Shown here piece by piece: positions 33,005 through 44,345 of a DNA stretch of 64,000 nucleotides (positions are counted from its first letter, which is position 1; every line of letters starts with the position of its first letter). A program made the translations under genes and the position numbers. This DNA comes from Forficula auricularia (Eukaryota; Arthropoda; Insecta; Dermaptera; Forficulidae), in the NCBI GenBank assembly GCA_024734495.1, contig JALMQS010000055.1:12234552-12298551 (forward strand), read 5' to 3'. The notes under the pieces are model-generated. The model made no database searches and was not told the origin of the DNA. It saw only the letters and a program-made list of their open reading frames with translations.

Positions 33005-33843
33005 TATGATGATTCACGGTCGATGGCACGTTAGACGTTTATGGAAAACGAATGATATGAAATTATTTATTTTGTACTATAAGAACTTCGTTTAAATAAT
33101 CAATATTTGCGATCATTTTGGGAGATTTTTTTGAACATCGTCAATAAACTGTTAATAAGTTACTTATAAATAGTCAACAAACTATCATAAGCTTGATATT
33201 TCCATGGTTAGTTAAAATTAAATTAATTAAAAAGTAATTTTTCACGAAAAAGCGGCTTTATTAAGAAAACTTGATGTTTTAGGTATAGGGACATGATATA
33301 TCGTCTTAAAGCATTTTTCTTCGTCTTTCAATTTATTGAATAATATACAGGGGATCTTATTTGAAAAAACGAACTTTTGTCCGCTTTTATGAATACTGGA
33401 AATAATAGTAATCTTAGCACGCCCTGTATAATATGGAGTCGATTTTTCTGCGTAAATTAAATACTTCGGATGTGTCTAAACTATCACCAAAATATCTACT
33501 TTTCATGAATTGAGAGCACTAAATTATTTAATTAGGGCCATGTTTTGGACTATATTTAACACAAATTATTTTTTATCTCGAAAACCGATAGAGATAGGAC
33601 AATTTTAACAAAAAAGTATTTTAATAAAAGGGCGGTTCTAAAAACGTGTTAATATATGGGGTGTTCCACTTAAAAAAATAATTTTGCTACAACTTTTCGA
33701 TGGACGGCGAAACGGCGCAATGCTGAAAACATTTTAGATCGATAGAACAGGTAAGAAAATGTAAGGTGATAAATTTTCAGAAAAATCCTGTGTTCCGTTT
33801 TCCATAAACGTCTAACCTATCATCGACCGCGAATCACCCTGTA
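33005..33843. mobile_element. TIR element with ACAGGGTGATTC-type end
   Basis: The left TGATTCACGGTCGATGG ... TTAGACGTTTATGGAAAAC is mirrored by the right GTTTTCCATAAACGTCTAA ... CGACCGCGAATCACCCTGTA. Ends of this ACAGGGTG type are common in insect DNA elements. At 33346-33432 a smaller element with TATACAGGG / CCCTGTATA ends is nested. There is no transposase frame. Confidence 0.6.
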
Positions 33844-34339
33844 TACCCATACCATTTGCTTTGCATAAAATTTGATTTTTGAAAGAATTTTTACTTTTTC
33901 ATAACTCAAGGAGCAATCTAATTACAATTCTGTGGATTGAATTAAAAAGTTCAAAATAATAATAGTAGAAGTTTATTTTTTAAAGAAAAATCATTGAGAA
34001 GACTAAAATTTTGTTATTGTTTGAAGATCGATCAAAAATCGATCAGCATGAATATATGTATGTTTGTTAGGTTGCATAAAAAACCGGCGTTTTTAGCGTT
34101 AAATTATTATTTGCACATTGTGCAAATAAAATAAAATGAGCTTTTGACTTTGCATGTTTCTTTGGCCCATTTGATTTTTCTGAAATTTCGCATTGGAATT
34201 CTCTTTGCTTTTCAATTTATCGCTTAAATTTTTCTCTTTCGTAAAGTGCTTGAGTCGGAGCAGCAAGAATATGAATCCAAAAGTGATGTCCCATTTAAAA
34301 CTTATCAAATATATAATGAATTATTTTGATTATTTATGT
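33844..34339. other. AT-rich sequence, no gene seen
   Basis: Two overlapping, opposite frames around 34099-34486 lack any family feature and partly lie in the following palindrome. Confidence 0.5.
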
Positions 34340-34415
34340 CCATCGATAAAATTAATAAGTTGTTGTAGGGAAATAAGGACAATAACTTATGCAAGTATTT
34401 TTATTTTATGCCAAC

Positions 34416-34443
34416 GTTTCGTCAACTTTGTTGACTTCCTCAG
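34416..34443 (-). ncRNA. hammerhead-like motif, left arm
   Basis: Minus strand: CTGAGGA (34443-34437), extra A, GTCAAC, loop AAA, GTTGAC, GAAAC (34420-34416), then GTT and GGC. Stem II is a perfect 6-bp helix. AGCT before the core can pair weakly with GGC after it. Confidence 0.5.
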
Positions 34444-34646
34444 AGCTCAAAACAAATTAATTTCTTGCATATTTGTCAATTTATAAATATTCATTCTTAG
34501 CAAACACATTTAGGCACAGATTGAAAATATTCCTATTTAAATAGGAAATATTTTCAATCTGTGCCTACCGGTACTTCTCTGTGTTTGCTAAGAATGAATA
34601 TTTATAAATTGACAAATATGGAAAGAAATTAATTTGTTTTGAGCTC

Positions 34647-34674
34647 CTGAGGAAGTCAACAAAGTTGACGAAAC
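34647..34674 (+). ncRNA. hammerhead-like motif, right arm
   Basis: CTGAGGA (34647-34653), extra A, GTCAAC, loop AAA, GTTGAC, GAAAC (34670-34674), then GTTGGC. It is the mirror partner of the left-arm motif. Stem II and boxes are identical, but there is an extra C before CTGAGGA that changes the possible stem I. Confidence 0.5.
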
Positions 34675-34959
34675 GTTGGCATAAAATAAAAAATACTTGC
34701 CTAAGCTATTGTCCTTATTTCCCTACAACAACTTATTTTTTAATAAATTTTTATATGTTCTCGATTCATTTGAATATCATAAGAGCTTTTTCTAGCTGCA
34801 ACATGCATCTCTTACTCTTACTATTCAGCCCCTTAATAAAAAATCAACTCTCTAAAGGATAATAAATCTATGTTCAGAAGCGAAAAATCACATGGAAAGA
34901 CATTAATGTTCCAACAAAATAAAATAAGAAGTTCAAGTGCGAGTTGGATTAATTTTAAT

Positions 34960-35145
34960 TATTTATTAAATACGAACAAATAATACAATATAACTACGAC
35001 GAGTATAAGCAGTGCTCATTCAGCACCCACTCTAATTTTAGCTTTGCTCAAAATCAGATTGGGTGCTCATACTTGAGAACGATCGCAGAATAAGCCGATC
35101 GAAACGTCGTAGTTTATATTGTATTACTTGTTCGTGTTATGTGTG
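34960..35145. mobile_element. fold-back with variant core
   Basis: Arms ACAATATAACTACGACG (34987 on) and CGTCGTAGTTTATATTGT (35106 on) mirror each other. On the right side CGATCG, a 9-nt loop and CCGATCG precede AAACGTC. The upstream box reads CTTGAGAA instead of CTGANGA. I treat it as a diverged member of the palindrome group. Confidence 0.5.
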
Positions 35146-35284
35146 ATTTAAACAACGAAATTACAACTCTTAATAAATTTAATCACAAAATTACAAGCTT
35201 TAACAGATACATACCATATCTAGTGAATACATATAACATATAACTTGTATACATTTCAAGATTACCTATATCTTATATCTTGTT

Positions 35285-36065
35285 TTTTAACCGACTTCAA
35301 AAAAGGAGGAGGTTCTCTATTCGACTGAATTTTTTTTTTTTTTTTGTGTCTATGTTACCTCATATCTCCGACAATTGTGAACCGATTTTGAAAAAAAAAA
35401 TTTGCATTGGGTTCAGTCTAGCTTCCGATTGGTCCCATTTTTTTTATTGGTATTAGACCTTTTTTGTTAGGTTTGTTCAGGCCTAACTTCTTTGTTTATA
35501 AACCGATTTCGATGATTCTTTTTTTATTGGAAAGGGGATATTTTAGGGATGGTGCCATATTAATTTGGTCAAGTTCTGTTGATATGATCACTATTAATAA
35601 CATCACTAAAAAGAGAAAAATAAAAAAAATTTTAAGAAAAAATTAAAACCGAGTTCAAAAAATTAAATGCAACAAATAAAATACACTAAAAGGTATAAAA
35701 TAATTATTATCTTATTTAGTTACAACTAAACGACGAAATATTAACATGAAATTACTTTTGGAAGTCTGTACCAAACAAACTATACCTATAAGCGAGCATA
35801 CCCTCCAAACGTACTAAGTAAGATCCGTCGAGTGCGATTCATAAAAGGTCTGTGTTTGGTACCGACTTCAAAAAGTAATTTCATCTTAATATTTCGTCGT
35901 TTAGTTGTAACTAAATAAGATAATAATTATTTTATACATTTTAGTGTATTTTATTTGTTGCATTTAATTTTTTGAAGTCGGTTTTATTTTTTTCTTAAAA
36001 ATTATTTTTTTCTTACAAACAGACAGACGTCCATAGAGCTTTACTTTTATACGGAACCCTTAAAA
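35285..36065 (+). repeat. insect-type interspersed repeat (ACCGACTTCAAAAAAGG start)
   Basis: It starts TTAACCGACTTCAAAAAAGG, has CATATCTCCGACAATTG, and ends CAGACAGACG...TACGGAACCCTTAAAA. This overall text is widespread in insect genomes. Inside, 35645-35785 and 35853-35985 form an inverted repeat around a roughly 70-bp loop (arms include CGACGAAATATTAACATGAA). It has no coding capacity. Confidence 0.55.
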
Positions 36066-37140
36066 CCTGCAATTTAGAGTATTTATATTTTTTGGATTTA
36101 ATTTGTCCAATTCAATGTACTTTACTTCTATGTTGCTTGCATTTTAACAGGCGTTTTTGATAATTTTAATAAAAGATATCAAAAACAATCAAAGTAATGG
36201 AACCACATGTGAACAATTTTAAAAACACTCACTTTACGGTAACCCAGAGTATAATAAGATATTAGTTAAAATTAAGCCCTGACCGTTTAAGTATAATATT
36301 TCAACGAAGTAAAAGAAAACATTCTAATATATTAGATAAGTTTTTATCACTCGGAATATTAATTCTCTTTTATCATATTGACAATGGCCTTGTTAGAATA
36401 ACTTGTTCCCATATGCGATGCAACATTTAGTTGTTAGATGAGTGACCTGAGAGTTTTGACTCTTTCTTCTGATTTCTATTAAAAATCAACGTGATTAAAA
36501 ATATAAAACATCAAAAATTTACAATTCAATCGTAATTGTAATAGCAACTGTTACTTGCTCATAAATAGTATGTACACATTTTGTAATTGTGAAGAAAATT
36601 TTTCAAAAAATTGCAAGTAAAGGCTTGAAAATAAACAGAAATAAGAAACAACAAATGAAAATTTATCAGGCAACTTAATACTCCGGTTGCTCCCCTAGCA
36701 GAGCTTTGAATAATTTTTTTGAACAAAATGTTTTATTTGCAAATTAAAATTTACATTATTATTTTTTATTTTACAATTATTTGAACATCGAGCAATAAAT
36801 ACTCCCTTCCCATGTCCAAATTTACAACAATGTTCTTTTTTATTTTATTTTAATGATTTTTTAAAATTTAATTGGGAAAATTTTGAAAAAACCCACAAAT
36901 TGGGCTGAATAATTAAAATATTTAAAAGGAATGTAAAGAAAGAGAGAGTGCCCTTATGGCGTATAATGAGAAACCCATATAAATTTCAATTACCCGTACA
37001 GACATGTTTTAATAAGTTGAACACTTTAAATAAATTTTTAAATAGGTTAAACGTTGTTAAGATAGGAGATAGGCATATTTTTAATTTGTTGTTTGAAATA
37101 AACCGTATGATTTTTTCCTCAAAGAAAATATTTCTAATTT
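36066..37140. other. AT-rich sequence, no gene seen
   Basis: The 78-codon plus frame 36948-37184 runs into the Helitron-like end that follows and has no domain I recognise. Confidence 0.5.
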
Positions 37141-37147
37141 ATTATCT

Positions 37148-37184
37148 TTCTGCCGCTCGGGGTTTTCCCCCGGTTGACATCTAG
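37148..37184 (+). mobile_element. probable Helitron 3' terminus
   Basis: A hairpin CGGGGTTTTCCCCCG is followed by GTTGACAT and CTAG|T at 37181-37185. The spacing fits a Helitron 3' end. The corresponding TC 5' end was not located, so the element length is unknown. Confidence 0.45.
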
Positions 37185-37418
37185 TTTTTGTAGGCGGTTT
37201 TATTAAGAATTTAAACCATTTGGGGAAAATTTTTCTCCTCTCTCAAAAAAAGTAGATTGACTACTTATAAAATAAAATAGCCTATTATTTGATGAATGAA
37301 ATATTATCAAAATTTTTTGAGTCATTTTAAAATTATGATAAAACAAATAACCCCGAAATCTTGAATATTTTTTTTAACCCAAAAAGATCACAAAGAATCT
37401 ATAACAGGCATAACAAAT

Positions 37419-37910
37419 ATCAGTCGGTGGCCAAATTATTATACTCAAATGATTTTTATCAAGTAAATTTATTTTATTCAAACTTTTCAAAAATCTAGTA
37501 GTAATCTAGTCTAATAACCCTTTTGGACTGACCTGGCTACTCGCCAGACCTCAACCCGATCGAAAATGTATGGGGGCCCTAAAAAAAGAAATTTGCAAAG
37601 ATAAAATAATTATTAACAAAAAGGGACTTTATAGAAAATATTATTCAAGTATGACACAATACACCTGTATTTCATGAAATAGCCAAAAAATGCATTGCCA
37701 GCCAAGATGCCGCAGCGGATACAAAATGTGATTGGTCGAAAGGGAAGATTCAGTAAATATTGAAATTGTATTTGTATTGTCCTAAGCTAATAAACCTATA
37801 TAAAGATAACAATTGAAACGATATTATGAGTTTAATAGTAAGCTAAACCCTTAAAAACGTATGAAAGATATAATTTTTCAAATGAGTATAATAATTTGGC
37901 CACCCACTAT
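37419..37910 (+). mobile_element. Tc1-like DNA transposon, internally deleted
   Basis: The left end CAGTCGGTGGCCAAATTATT and the right end AATAATTTGGCCACCCACT are inverted repeats, with TA nearby at the right. The total length is about 490 bp against roughly 1.3-1.6 kb for full Tc1 elements. A remnant of the transposase C-terminal part lies at 37539-37576. Confidence 0.75.
37537..37600 (+). pseudogene. Tc1 transposase fragment
   Basis: The translation around 37537 reads YSPDLNPIENVW, the conserved block that carries the last acidic residue of the Tc1 DDE triad. Directly after VWG a 1-nt loss shifts the frame (the continuation ALKKEI appears in another frame). The rest of the transposase is missing, so it is non-functional. 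Confidence 0.75.
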
Positions 37911-37954
37911 ACATGTGTGCAAATTACATTCTCTGGCTAAATAAATACTGCTTA

Positions 37955-38178
37955 ACATGTCAATTAAAATTACTCAAAGTATTTATATCTTTCAAATTTT
38001 CAGACAGTTCATTAAACCATATCACAGGAGTGTGGGAGATCCTCTTCTGACCCACAATCCTGGCACTTGGTAGCACATGATAATGCTGATTAGCTATGGT
38101 GTTGTGCTCATGTATATCAGAGTTAAATAGTAACTTAATACCAGTACCTATCGAGTCATTCTTAATTTTGAAAACAAC
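37955..38178 (-). pseudogene. C-terminal fragment of a LINE protein
   Basis: Minus-strand reading gives about 70 codons including TGIKLLFN, ANQHYHVLPSARIVGQKRI and TPVIWFNELSENLK. This resembles the domain after the reverse transcriptase in CR1/Jockey-like LINEs, where a YxxP.SRT..GQ..I text precedes the WN.LP motif. The fragment is bounded by stops and carries no RT core. Confidence 0.6.
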
Positions 38179-38770
38179 ATCAGTGAATCCAGATTGAATT
38201 TAACTTAACCTTTAATATCACTATAAAAAGTCGAATATTTTCAAGAAAAAAAATTACAATTTTCTAAAGAGCTAGGACGATGGCAAAATTAGAAAATTTA
38301 ATAATTTTTTTAGTGTTTTCATGATTTTTCTCGATTAATATTCTGATCTTCAAGTGTTGAACTACTAGCTAAACTCACTCGGTCTGTTAGAATTCTCTTC
38401 TTTTTCAAAACTCAAAAATCAATTCTATCAGACTAAATGACTTGGGTTTAATTAGTCCAGTAACTTCACTTGAAATTGATAACCCTTTAAAATCCAATAG
38501 CACAGGTTTGCGGAATTTAACTTTTGAATAGTAATATTCTGATTCCTAGGCCAAATACCCAGTATTAGTAGAAATCGGTAATTATCTAAAAAAATTAGAT
38601 CACAATATTTTAGTATAGATTGAAATTTTCATTTTATAATACTTTTCAATCATTTTAAATCCACATAACTTAGTCAAAAATTAGAATTTAGGCATTTTTT
38701 TTTTAGTCTTTAATGTGCCGATCAATAGATATGATATAAAAAAATTATAAATAAATAAGTAGTTTTATAG
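38179..38770. other. AT-rich sequence, no gene seen
   Basis: No recognised feature. Confidence 0.6.
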
Positions 38771-38772
38771 GT

Positions 38773-39029
38773 CAGGGATGTAGCCACGGAGGGGGGGGGG
38801 CAGAACCCCCCCCCACAGGGTTCATGGGATGAGTAACGGCAACGACAAACCGTTACTTATGGCAAACTAACCGTAATTAAATACTATATTTCATATTTTA
38901 ATCAAGAATTATGTTCTTTTTTAATTTCTTGAAGTACCTATTTGTTTTAACAAAAAAAAATTCCCACTAAATATTTTGCCTTGTGGATCGACCCCCCCCC
39001 CTCATTAAAATTTTCTGGCTACGCCACTG
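38773..39029. mobile_element. hAT-type MITE
   Basis: The ends CAGGGATGTAGCCACGG and CTGGCTACGCCACTG are imperfect inverted repeats, followed inward by G-runs and C-runs. The text is typical of short hAT derivatives. The flanks do not give a clean 8-bp duplication. Confidence 0.55.
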
Positions 39030-39530
39030 TTCAAAATAGAGGGAGCTCCATTTGTACTAGTCCTCACTATTCAAACCCCCATAACTTATTTAATAATTAA
39101 GATTTTAGAATTTTCTTCTTTTTTTTTTATTTTTCAATGTGGCAATAAGTAGATACTCGTATATTAAAAAATTCTAACAAAAACCATATTACACATATAA
39201 GTATTTAACAGGCCAAAATATAGTAGTAAAAGTATGAGCACACTTATATATCTTTACCATCATTAATTCTTGGTTTGTAAAAAATGTGATGAAATATGCA
39301 AAAATGAAATTTATTTGAGGATTCAGCAGCTGAAATTCTACAAGAATCACATAAAATTATTCAATTGTTTCATCGCGAACCTGTGTAATTTATTAATTTA
39401 TTAATTTCGAAACTGATAAAATCTCCCAATTCTCAGTTTTCCCCTGAAGATTTATGTCTACCTGAGTTTCCAAATAGTTGATTTCTTTTAGTCACCTTTT
39501 TGTTTGATTATTAATTTCTTAAGTGATTCA
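39030..39530. other. AT-rich sequence, no gene seen
   Basis: Contains ACAGGCCAAAATATAG (39210), shared loosely with 59695 and 59853. Nothing else was recognised. Confidence 0.5.
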
Positions 39531-39533
39531 TGT

Positions 39534-40670
39534 ATGAAAGATATTAATTTGCCGATGGTAATAGATTCAAATTTACTAGAAAATCATAGATCAAAGATGG
39601 TGTCATCTATTAAATCCGATCGAGTGGAATATTTTTAATTATATGTCAGAGGGGTTGTTTTTCACCCCCTCGGGAATCGAACCCGAGTGCCAGTAACAGC
39701 AATCCGGGCCACCTGGCTCACCTGCGGGATACGAACCTCTCTGACATATGTAAACGCGTAAAAAATATTTTACTCAAAGATTGTTATCTTAATTTGTAAA
39801 ATTTCGCGATATAGTGATTCTAAATTTAAACATATAGCCATGCCATATAATTTAAATAAAGGTGGTTGAGTGTTTCGAATTTTGAAGAAATTCAAAATTC
39901 GAAGGGCAATGGAATGACTTTTTCCTAATTTAATATGAAAGATATTAATTTGCCGATGGTAATAGATTCAAATTTACTAGAAAATCATAGATCAAAGATG
40001 GTGTCATCTATTAAATCCGATGGAGTGGAATATTTTTAATTATATGTCAGAGGGGTTGTTTTTCACCCCCTCGGGAATCGAACCCGAGTGCCAGTAACAG
40101 CAATCCGGGCCACCTGGCTCACCTGCGGGATACGAACCTCTCTGACATATGCAAACGCGTAAAATATTTTACTCAAAGATTGTTATCTTAATTTGTAAAA
40201 TTTCGCGATATAGTGATTCTAAATTTAAACATATAGCCATGCCATATAATTTAAATAAAGGTGGTTGAGTGTTTCGAATTTTGAAGAAATTCAAAATTCG
40301 AAGAACAATGGAATGACTTTTCCTAATTTAATATGAAAGATATTAATTTGCCGATGGTAATAGATTCAAATTTACTAGAAAATCATAGATCAAAGATGGT
40401 GTCATCTATTAAATCCGATCGAGTGGAATATTTTTAATTATATGTCAGAGGGGTTGTTTTCACCCCCTCGGGAATCGAACCCGAGTGCCAGTAACAGCAA
40501 TCCGGGCCACCTGGCTCACCTGCGGGATACGAACCTCTCTGACATATGCAGGGGGGCGGGTTCGATTCCCGAGGGGGTGCACCAGCCCTCTGACATATAA
40601 TTAAAAATATTCCACTCGATCGAGACTAGACACCATCTTTGATCTATGATTTTCTAGTGATTCATGTATA
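39534..40670 (-). repeat. tandem triplication (about 400-bp unit) of a tRNA-like hairpin element
   Basis: Units start at 39534, 39935 and 40333 (ATGAAAGATATTAATTTGCCG), periods 401 and 398. The third is cut at about 40550, where an inverted copy runs to about 40670. On the minus strand each unit has the B box GGTTCGATTCC (39673-39683 in unit 1) and an A-box-like GTGAGCCAGGTGGCCCGG. Matching GTCAGAGAGG / CCTCTCTGAC blocks lie at both sides. The copies are nearly identical, so the amplification is recent. Confidence 0.85.
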
Positions 40671-40929
40671 CCTATACACTTAAAGTTTAAAAAAAAATTA
40701 CACCGGAAACAACAACAACAATCTTTATATAGATACTTTTATTTTTTATTATTAATTTCATCATAAATACATTTACTTTATAAATAGTTCCAATGATTTT
40801 CCTGTCCCTCCCTCCTTGGAAAATTTACCTAGACTGTCACCAACAAGTATGACCATAAAGTCTTTTAATTGAAAAGTTTTTATTTTGCCGAGAGTAGCAG
40901 AGGTTGTCCTATGCTTGATGCAAATAAAC
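40671..40929. other. sequence flanking a hAT MITE
   Basis: At 40895-40928 the text GAGGTTGTCC...GATGCAAATAAAC is mirrored at 41258-41296, so the MITE landed between the arms of a small hairpin. Confidence 0.5.
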
Positions 40930-41215
40930 CAAGGGCGGATCCAGGGGGAGGGGGCGGAGGGGCGACCGCCCCCCCCCCATAGAGGCCCGTGCCTGGCAAA
41001 AAAAATTTGTAAAAAAAAACATCTATTTTTTAAAAAAATTTTAAATTGAAAATAAAGTTCTATGTGTGTGTGTGGGGGGGGGGGGGGGGCGTCTCTGCCC
41101 CCCCCCCCCCCGCTTGGACAATTCGATCGCGACACACAAAGTAGATCTTACATCGGGCACCTTATATACATTCACCCCCCCCCCCCCCCATAAAAAATTC
41201 CTGGATCCGCCCTTG
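40930..41215. mobile_element. hAT MITE with perfect 8-bp TSD
   Basis: A 16-bp perfect TIR, CAAGGGCGGATCCAGG / CCTGGATCCGCCCTTG. The flanks AAATAAAC (40922-40929) and AAATAAAC (41216-41223) are identical. It is 286 bp and contains G- and C-runs. The 8-bp duplication and CA...TG ends support the hAT superfamily. The related copy is at 57128-57396. Confidence 0.9.
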
Positions 41216-41223
41216 AAATAAAC

Positions 41224-41745
41224 ACACATATATATATATTTGATATAAATAGGTGTTTATGTTTATTTGCATCAAGCAGAGGACAACCTCTTTGATTAAT
41301 TTACAAAGTCTTTTAATAACAACTTAACTATTTACAATTTATTGGTTGTTTATGAATAATACATTAAATTTAAAGTTTTTTGCCGAGAGTAGCAGAATTT
41401 TTATAAATTGAAAGAGGCAATAAAAGCGTGTGTCTTCTGCTAGACAACTTGCTCTTCTATAGGGTTCCGTAGAGGAACCAACTGAGACTTTGAGTACTCG
41501 GTGGGGAGTGTAAAATTTCATCAGTTTTTTCATTATTTTATAGTATCCAAAGTGATTTTTGTCAAAAGAACTCGCACATAATTTTTAAACTTTTTACTGT
41601 TTCGTTTAAAAAATAAAATTTACCCAGAGATCAAAAATTTTCTTAAAATTTTGTTCTAAAGATTATTTTGGGATGGGTCGAATTAAAAAAAAAATAATAA
41701 CAATAAAATTTATGTAGTGTGAGGTATTCTTGTAAAGAGTAAAAA
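41224..41745. other. AT-rich sequence, no gene seen
   Basis: Contains a direct repeat, TTTGCCGAGAGTAGCAGA (41378), of 40882-40899, and a patch near AGGGTTCCGTAGAGG at 41459. Not assigned. Confidence 0.5.
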
Positions 41746-41749
41746 AATT

Positions 41750-41893
41750 AGCTTTAATTTTATATTTTAAAAAATTTGCTTTAAAATGATGGCGTGAAAG
41801 ATCCATAAAGTGGTGATTTTTGTACCTGTCGGCGTTAGCAAATGGCTTAAAAAAAATCCACAAAATTCCTTCATTCTCTCCAATCAAAGACAA
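41750..41893 (-). repeat. interspersed coding-like relic (copy 3 of 5)
   Basis: The minus-strand frame 41663-41893 contains GENEGILWIFFKPF and ADRYKNHHF. The same order is seen at 2780-2950 and 53020-53200. It is probably the remains of one transposon or retroelement protein; the family is unknown. Confidence 0.45.
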
Positions 41894-41939
41894 TATTAAT
41901 ATTATATCTTTAATTTAATTAAAAATAATTTAAATTAAT

Positions 41940-42140
41940 TTAATATCTCAAGTATTTTAGAAGATAAAATCATATGTCTGCACCCTGCCGGCCTCTGGAG
42001 GGACGAATTTTTGAATTCACTGAGCGACAGGTGGCCATTCAGCTCGAAAAATATATGTATATAATGTACAATTTTACATAGTAAATAGGTATCGAACCCT
42101 CGGAATAGGAGTCGGGCTCCCACTTGACCAGCTTATTTAA
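41940..42140 (-). repeat. tRNA-like segment (SINE head or fold-back core)
   Basis: Minus strand: A-box-like TGGTCAAGTGGGAGCCCG, then CCGAGGGTTCGATACC with the B box at 42098-42088. It lacks a full acceptor stem. It resembles the tRNA-like cores of the hairpin elements, but no arms were found here. Confidence 0.45.
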
Positions 42141-42520
42141 ATTAAGGGGTTACCAAGATATCTCGCACTTGAGGCATCAATATATGTACGTAAAAATTAA
42201 AAGAAAGGATATTTATTAGAATTAAAAAAAAAAAACTTTTAAATGTTACCCCACTCGATGGCAAACGCGATTTATTATTTCATCAGCCGCGTTTTTTTTT
42301 CACTTTTGACGAATAAATTATCTGATGATAGTCAAAATCTAACTACATACTATTTATTAGCTTTATTCCATAAGGACGGAAAAACATAAGTACAGACAGA
42401 CAACGAACTCTCATCATAAAAGTTTCTCTTTTTGGAACGAAATCCTAAAAACCCTAAATAGATATTGTAATATGTGTAATGTGTATGTGTGTTGTAAAAA
42501 ATATAAGAATATTTGATGAA
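42141..42520. other. AT-rich sequence, no gene seen
   Basis: No recognised feature. Confidence 0.55.
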
Positions 42521-42522
42521 AA

Positions 42523-42852
42523 GGCAGCCCAAGGATAGTAAAAAAAAATTCTCTCCTATAAAGCAGATTTATTGGATATTCATTTTTTTCATCATTCAAA
42601 ACCAACGTTTCGGAGGATTTTCCCTCCTTCTTCAGGGTTTAAAAGAAGTCATTGAGGGAAAAATACAAGATATTATTTCTCCCTTCTCACCTCTAGCAGT
42701 GCTCGAAATTTCTCCCCTCTCAACAGGTAAATAGAATTTTTAAAAAATGGATTTTTCTTTTTTTCTTTCTTTAATTTAAGTGAAGAAAAAAACGAATATC
42801 CAATAAATCTGCTTTATTCGAGAGATTTTTTTTCATTATCTTTGGGCTTTCT
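42523..42852. mobile_element. fold-back element with hammerhead-like core
   Basis: Arms ATAAAGCAGATTTATTGG (42557 on) and CCAATAAATCTGCTTTAT (42801 on), extended outward by CCAAGGATAGT / CATTATCTTTGG. The core lies in the left half on the minus strand. The 73-codon frame 42513-42734 reads across it and is taken as chance. Confidence 0.7.
42602..42640 (-). ncRNA. hammerhead-like motif
   Basis: Minus strand: AAACC, CTGAAGA (42635-42629), extra A, GGAGG, loop GAAAAT, CCTCC, GAAAC (42611-42607), GTT, GGTTT. Stem II is perfect, and AAACC/GGTTT can form stem I. Only the loop and the third base of the GTY triplet differ from the 31.2-kb copy, although the surrounding palindromes differ. Confidence 0.6.
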
Positions 42853-42937
42853 TCCATCACTTATCATTTAAAATTTCATTCCGTCTCTCTCCGAAGAGAA
42901 ATTTTTTTCTAATATATAAGTATACTTTTGTATTTAA

Positions 42938-43540
42938 GGAGGTTCGGGACAGCTTATCTATCTCGTTGATCTTCGAAAAAATCTTTTTATTTGTATTTCT
43001 GCAGAGTGACAACGTCTGCCTACTAAATTTTCTAATTAAAAAAAATTCTTAATAATGAGGTTAATTTCGAATAAAAATCTTTGTTTTGATAATATTAATA
43101 AAAATATAATAATATTGAAATGAATTTTTTCTCATTATAAACACATTAATTTAACACAAAAACGATTTCAAGAAATAGAGTTGGAATTCTACACTAGTGC
43201 TTTTGTTATATTCTGTTGGCTGCAAATAACTTTTTATTTTTACATTTATGAATAACTAATTAACTAGACTGTCAAATTTATTGAAAAATGTATCATTCGA
43301 TTCATAAAAGTTGAATTATTGATCTCTATAAATTTGTTGAAAATGGTATAATTTGTATAGATTTTAAAAGCTCAGTCCATTTACTTCCATGTTAAAAGGA
43401 CAATTTTCAATAATTTATTTCTCAGTAATGGGACAGACGATGAACTTCAAATTTCGGGAATAAATATTTAATACATCAATGATTCGATGGTAAAAATTTG
43501 AGAATTTTCTTATAAAAATGATAAACAGTCCCGAACCCCC
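42938..43540. mobile_element. TTAA-site DNA element, family T3
   Basis: TTAA at 42934-42937 and 43541-43544; ends GGAGGTTCGGGAC and GTCCCGAACCCCC. It is 603 bp with no frame. The first bases GGNGGTT recall families T1 and T2, but the body is different. Confidence 0.75.
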
Positions 43541-43544
43541 TTAA

Positions 43545-44341
43545 GCTTCATCCTATTAAAGGTTAGTTAGTTGTTTTAACTGAATTGGATATTAAGACAT
43601 GTATTTAAAGTTGTTCTCAATTGAATGAATCAAATTATTTCACACAAATAATAGAATCGTTATAAATCTTAATTGGAGAAATCTATATCTATACATTATG
43701 ACAGTGGCTGAAACAGTAATTTTCTTTATTAAAATTTGAAATCTTCTCTACAAGGATTTCTTAATGATTAATTTCCTCTTTTCGAAAATGTATATTAAAA
43801 ATGTGAGATTTGATTATTTAGCTAAAGTTGATCTCTTTGACCCGATTTATTAACTTAATAAAAAAAAGAAGAAAAAATATAGGAAACCAAGAGTGGTCTT
43901 CTCAAGGTTAAAATAATTCTTCTATTTCCTTGATCACTTAATTTAAATAAAAATTTGAAAAGATGCTTATTTTGAATTCTTTTATAATACATTGATATTC
44001 TATCTTGTTGAAAATTGGAGGAAATGTTAACATTTTTTCAAGTCTTAGTACGATGTAAGCAATATTTTTGGGATTTAGTAATATTTTCTCAGAAAGTTGA
44101 AAAATCACCCGAAGGAACAATATTATATTTTATTAATATATAAACTTAAACATGTATGTAAAATTTCAAATATGTTAGTTACAAATGTTTGAATGATTTC
44201 CACAAGATAACTTTTTTTTTCATTTTTAAACCGAAACTTATAGAGTCTAAGCACTTCTTTGTTATAGAAATATAAACATTTTGGAATGACCCGAATTATT
44301 AACTTAATAAATTTTAACGAACTTTTTACACCATTTTGTTC
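43545..44341. other. AT-rich sequence, no gene seen
   Basis: No recognised feature. Confidence 0.6.
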
Positions 44342-44345
44342 TTAA

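Larger units (their letters stand above)
34343..34746. mobile_element. near-perfect palindrome of about 400 bp with ribozyme-like cores
   Basis: Arms of about 195 bp meet almost without spacer at TATTTAAATA (34530-34539). Examples are AAGTTGTTGTAGGGAAATAAGG at the left and its inverse at the right, and TTCTTAGCAAACACA against TGTGTTTGCTAAGAA. Each arm carries a hammerhead-like core, so the two cores face opposite ways. Confidence 0.85.

Noticed and set aside
34099..34486. Overlapping frames on both strands
   Set aside because: Opposed, no family resemblance, partly inside a palindrome.
39660..39745. Functional tRNA gene on the minus strand
   Set aside because: B box is good, but no full acceptor stem or anticodon arm could be folded, and it lies in an inverted, triplicated element.
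40773..41229. Proline/glycine/histidine-rich minus frames
   Set aside because: They read through the G- and C-runs of a hAT MITE with clear TIR and TSD.
42085..42135. Functional tRNA gene on the minus strand
   Set aside because: A and B boxes are present, but no matching acceptor stem was seen; treated as a tRNA-derived repeat.
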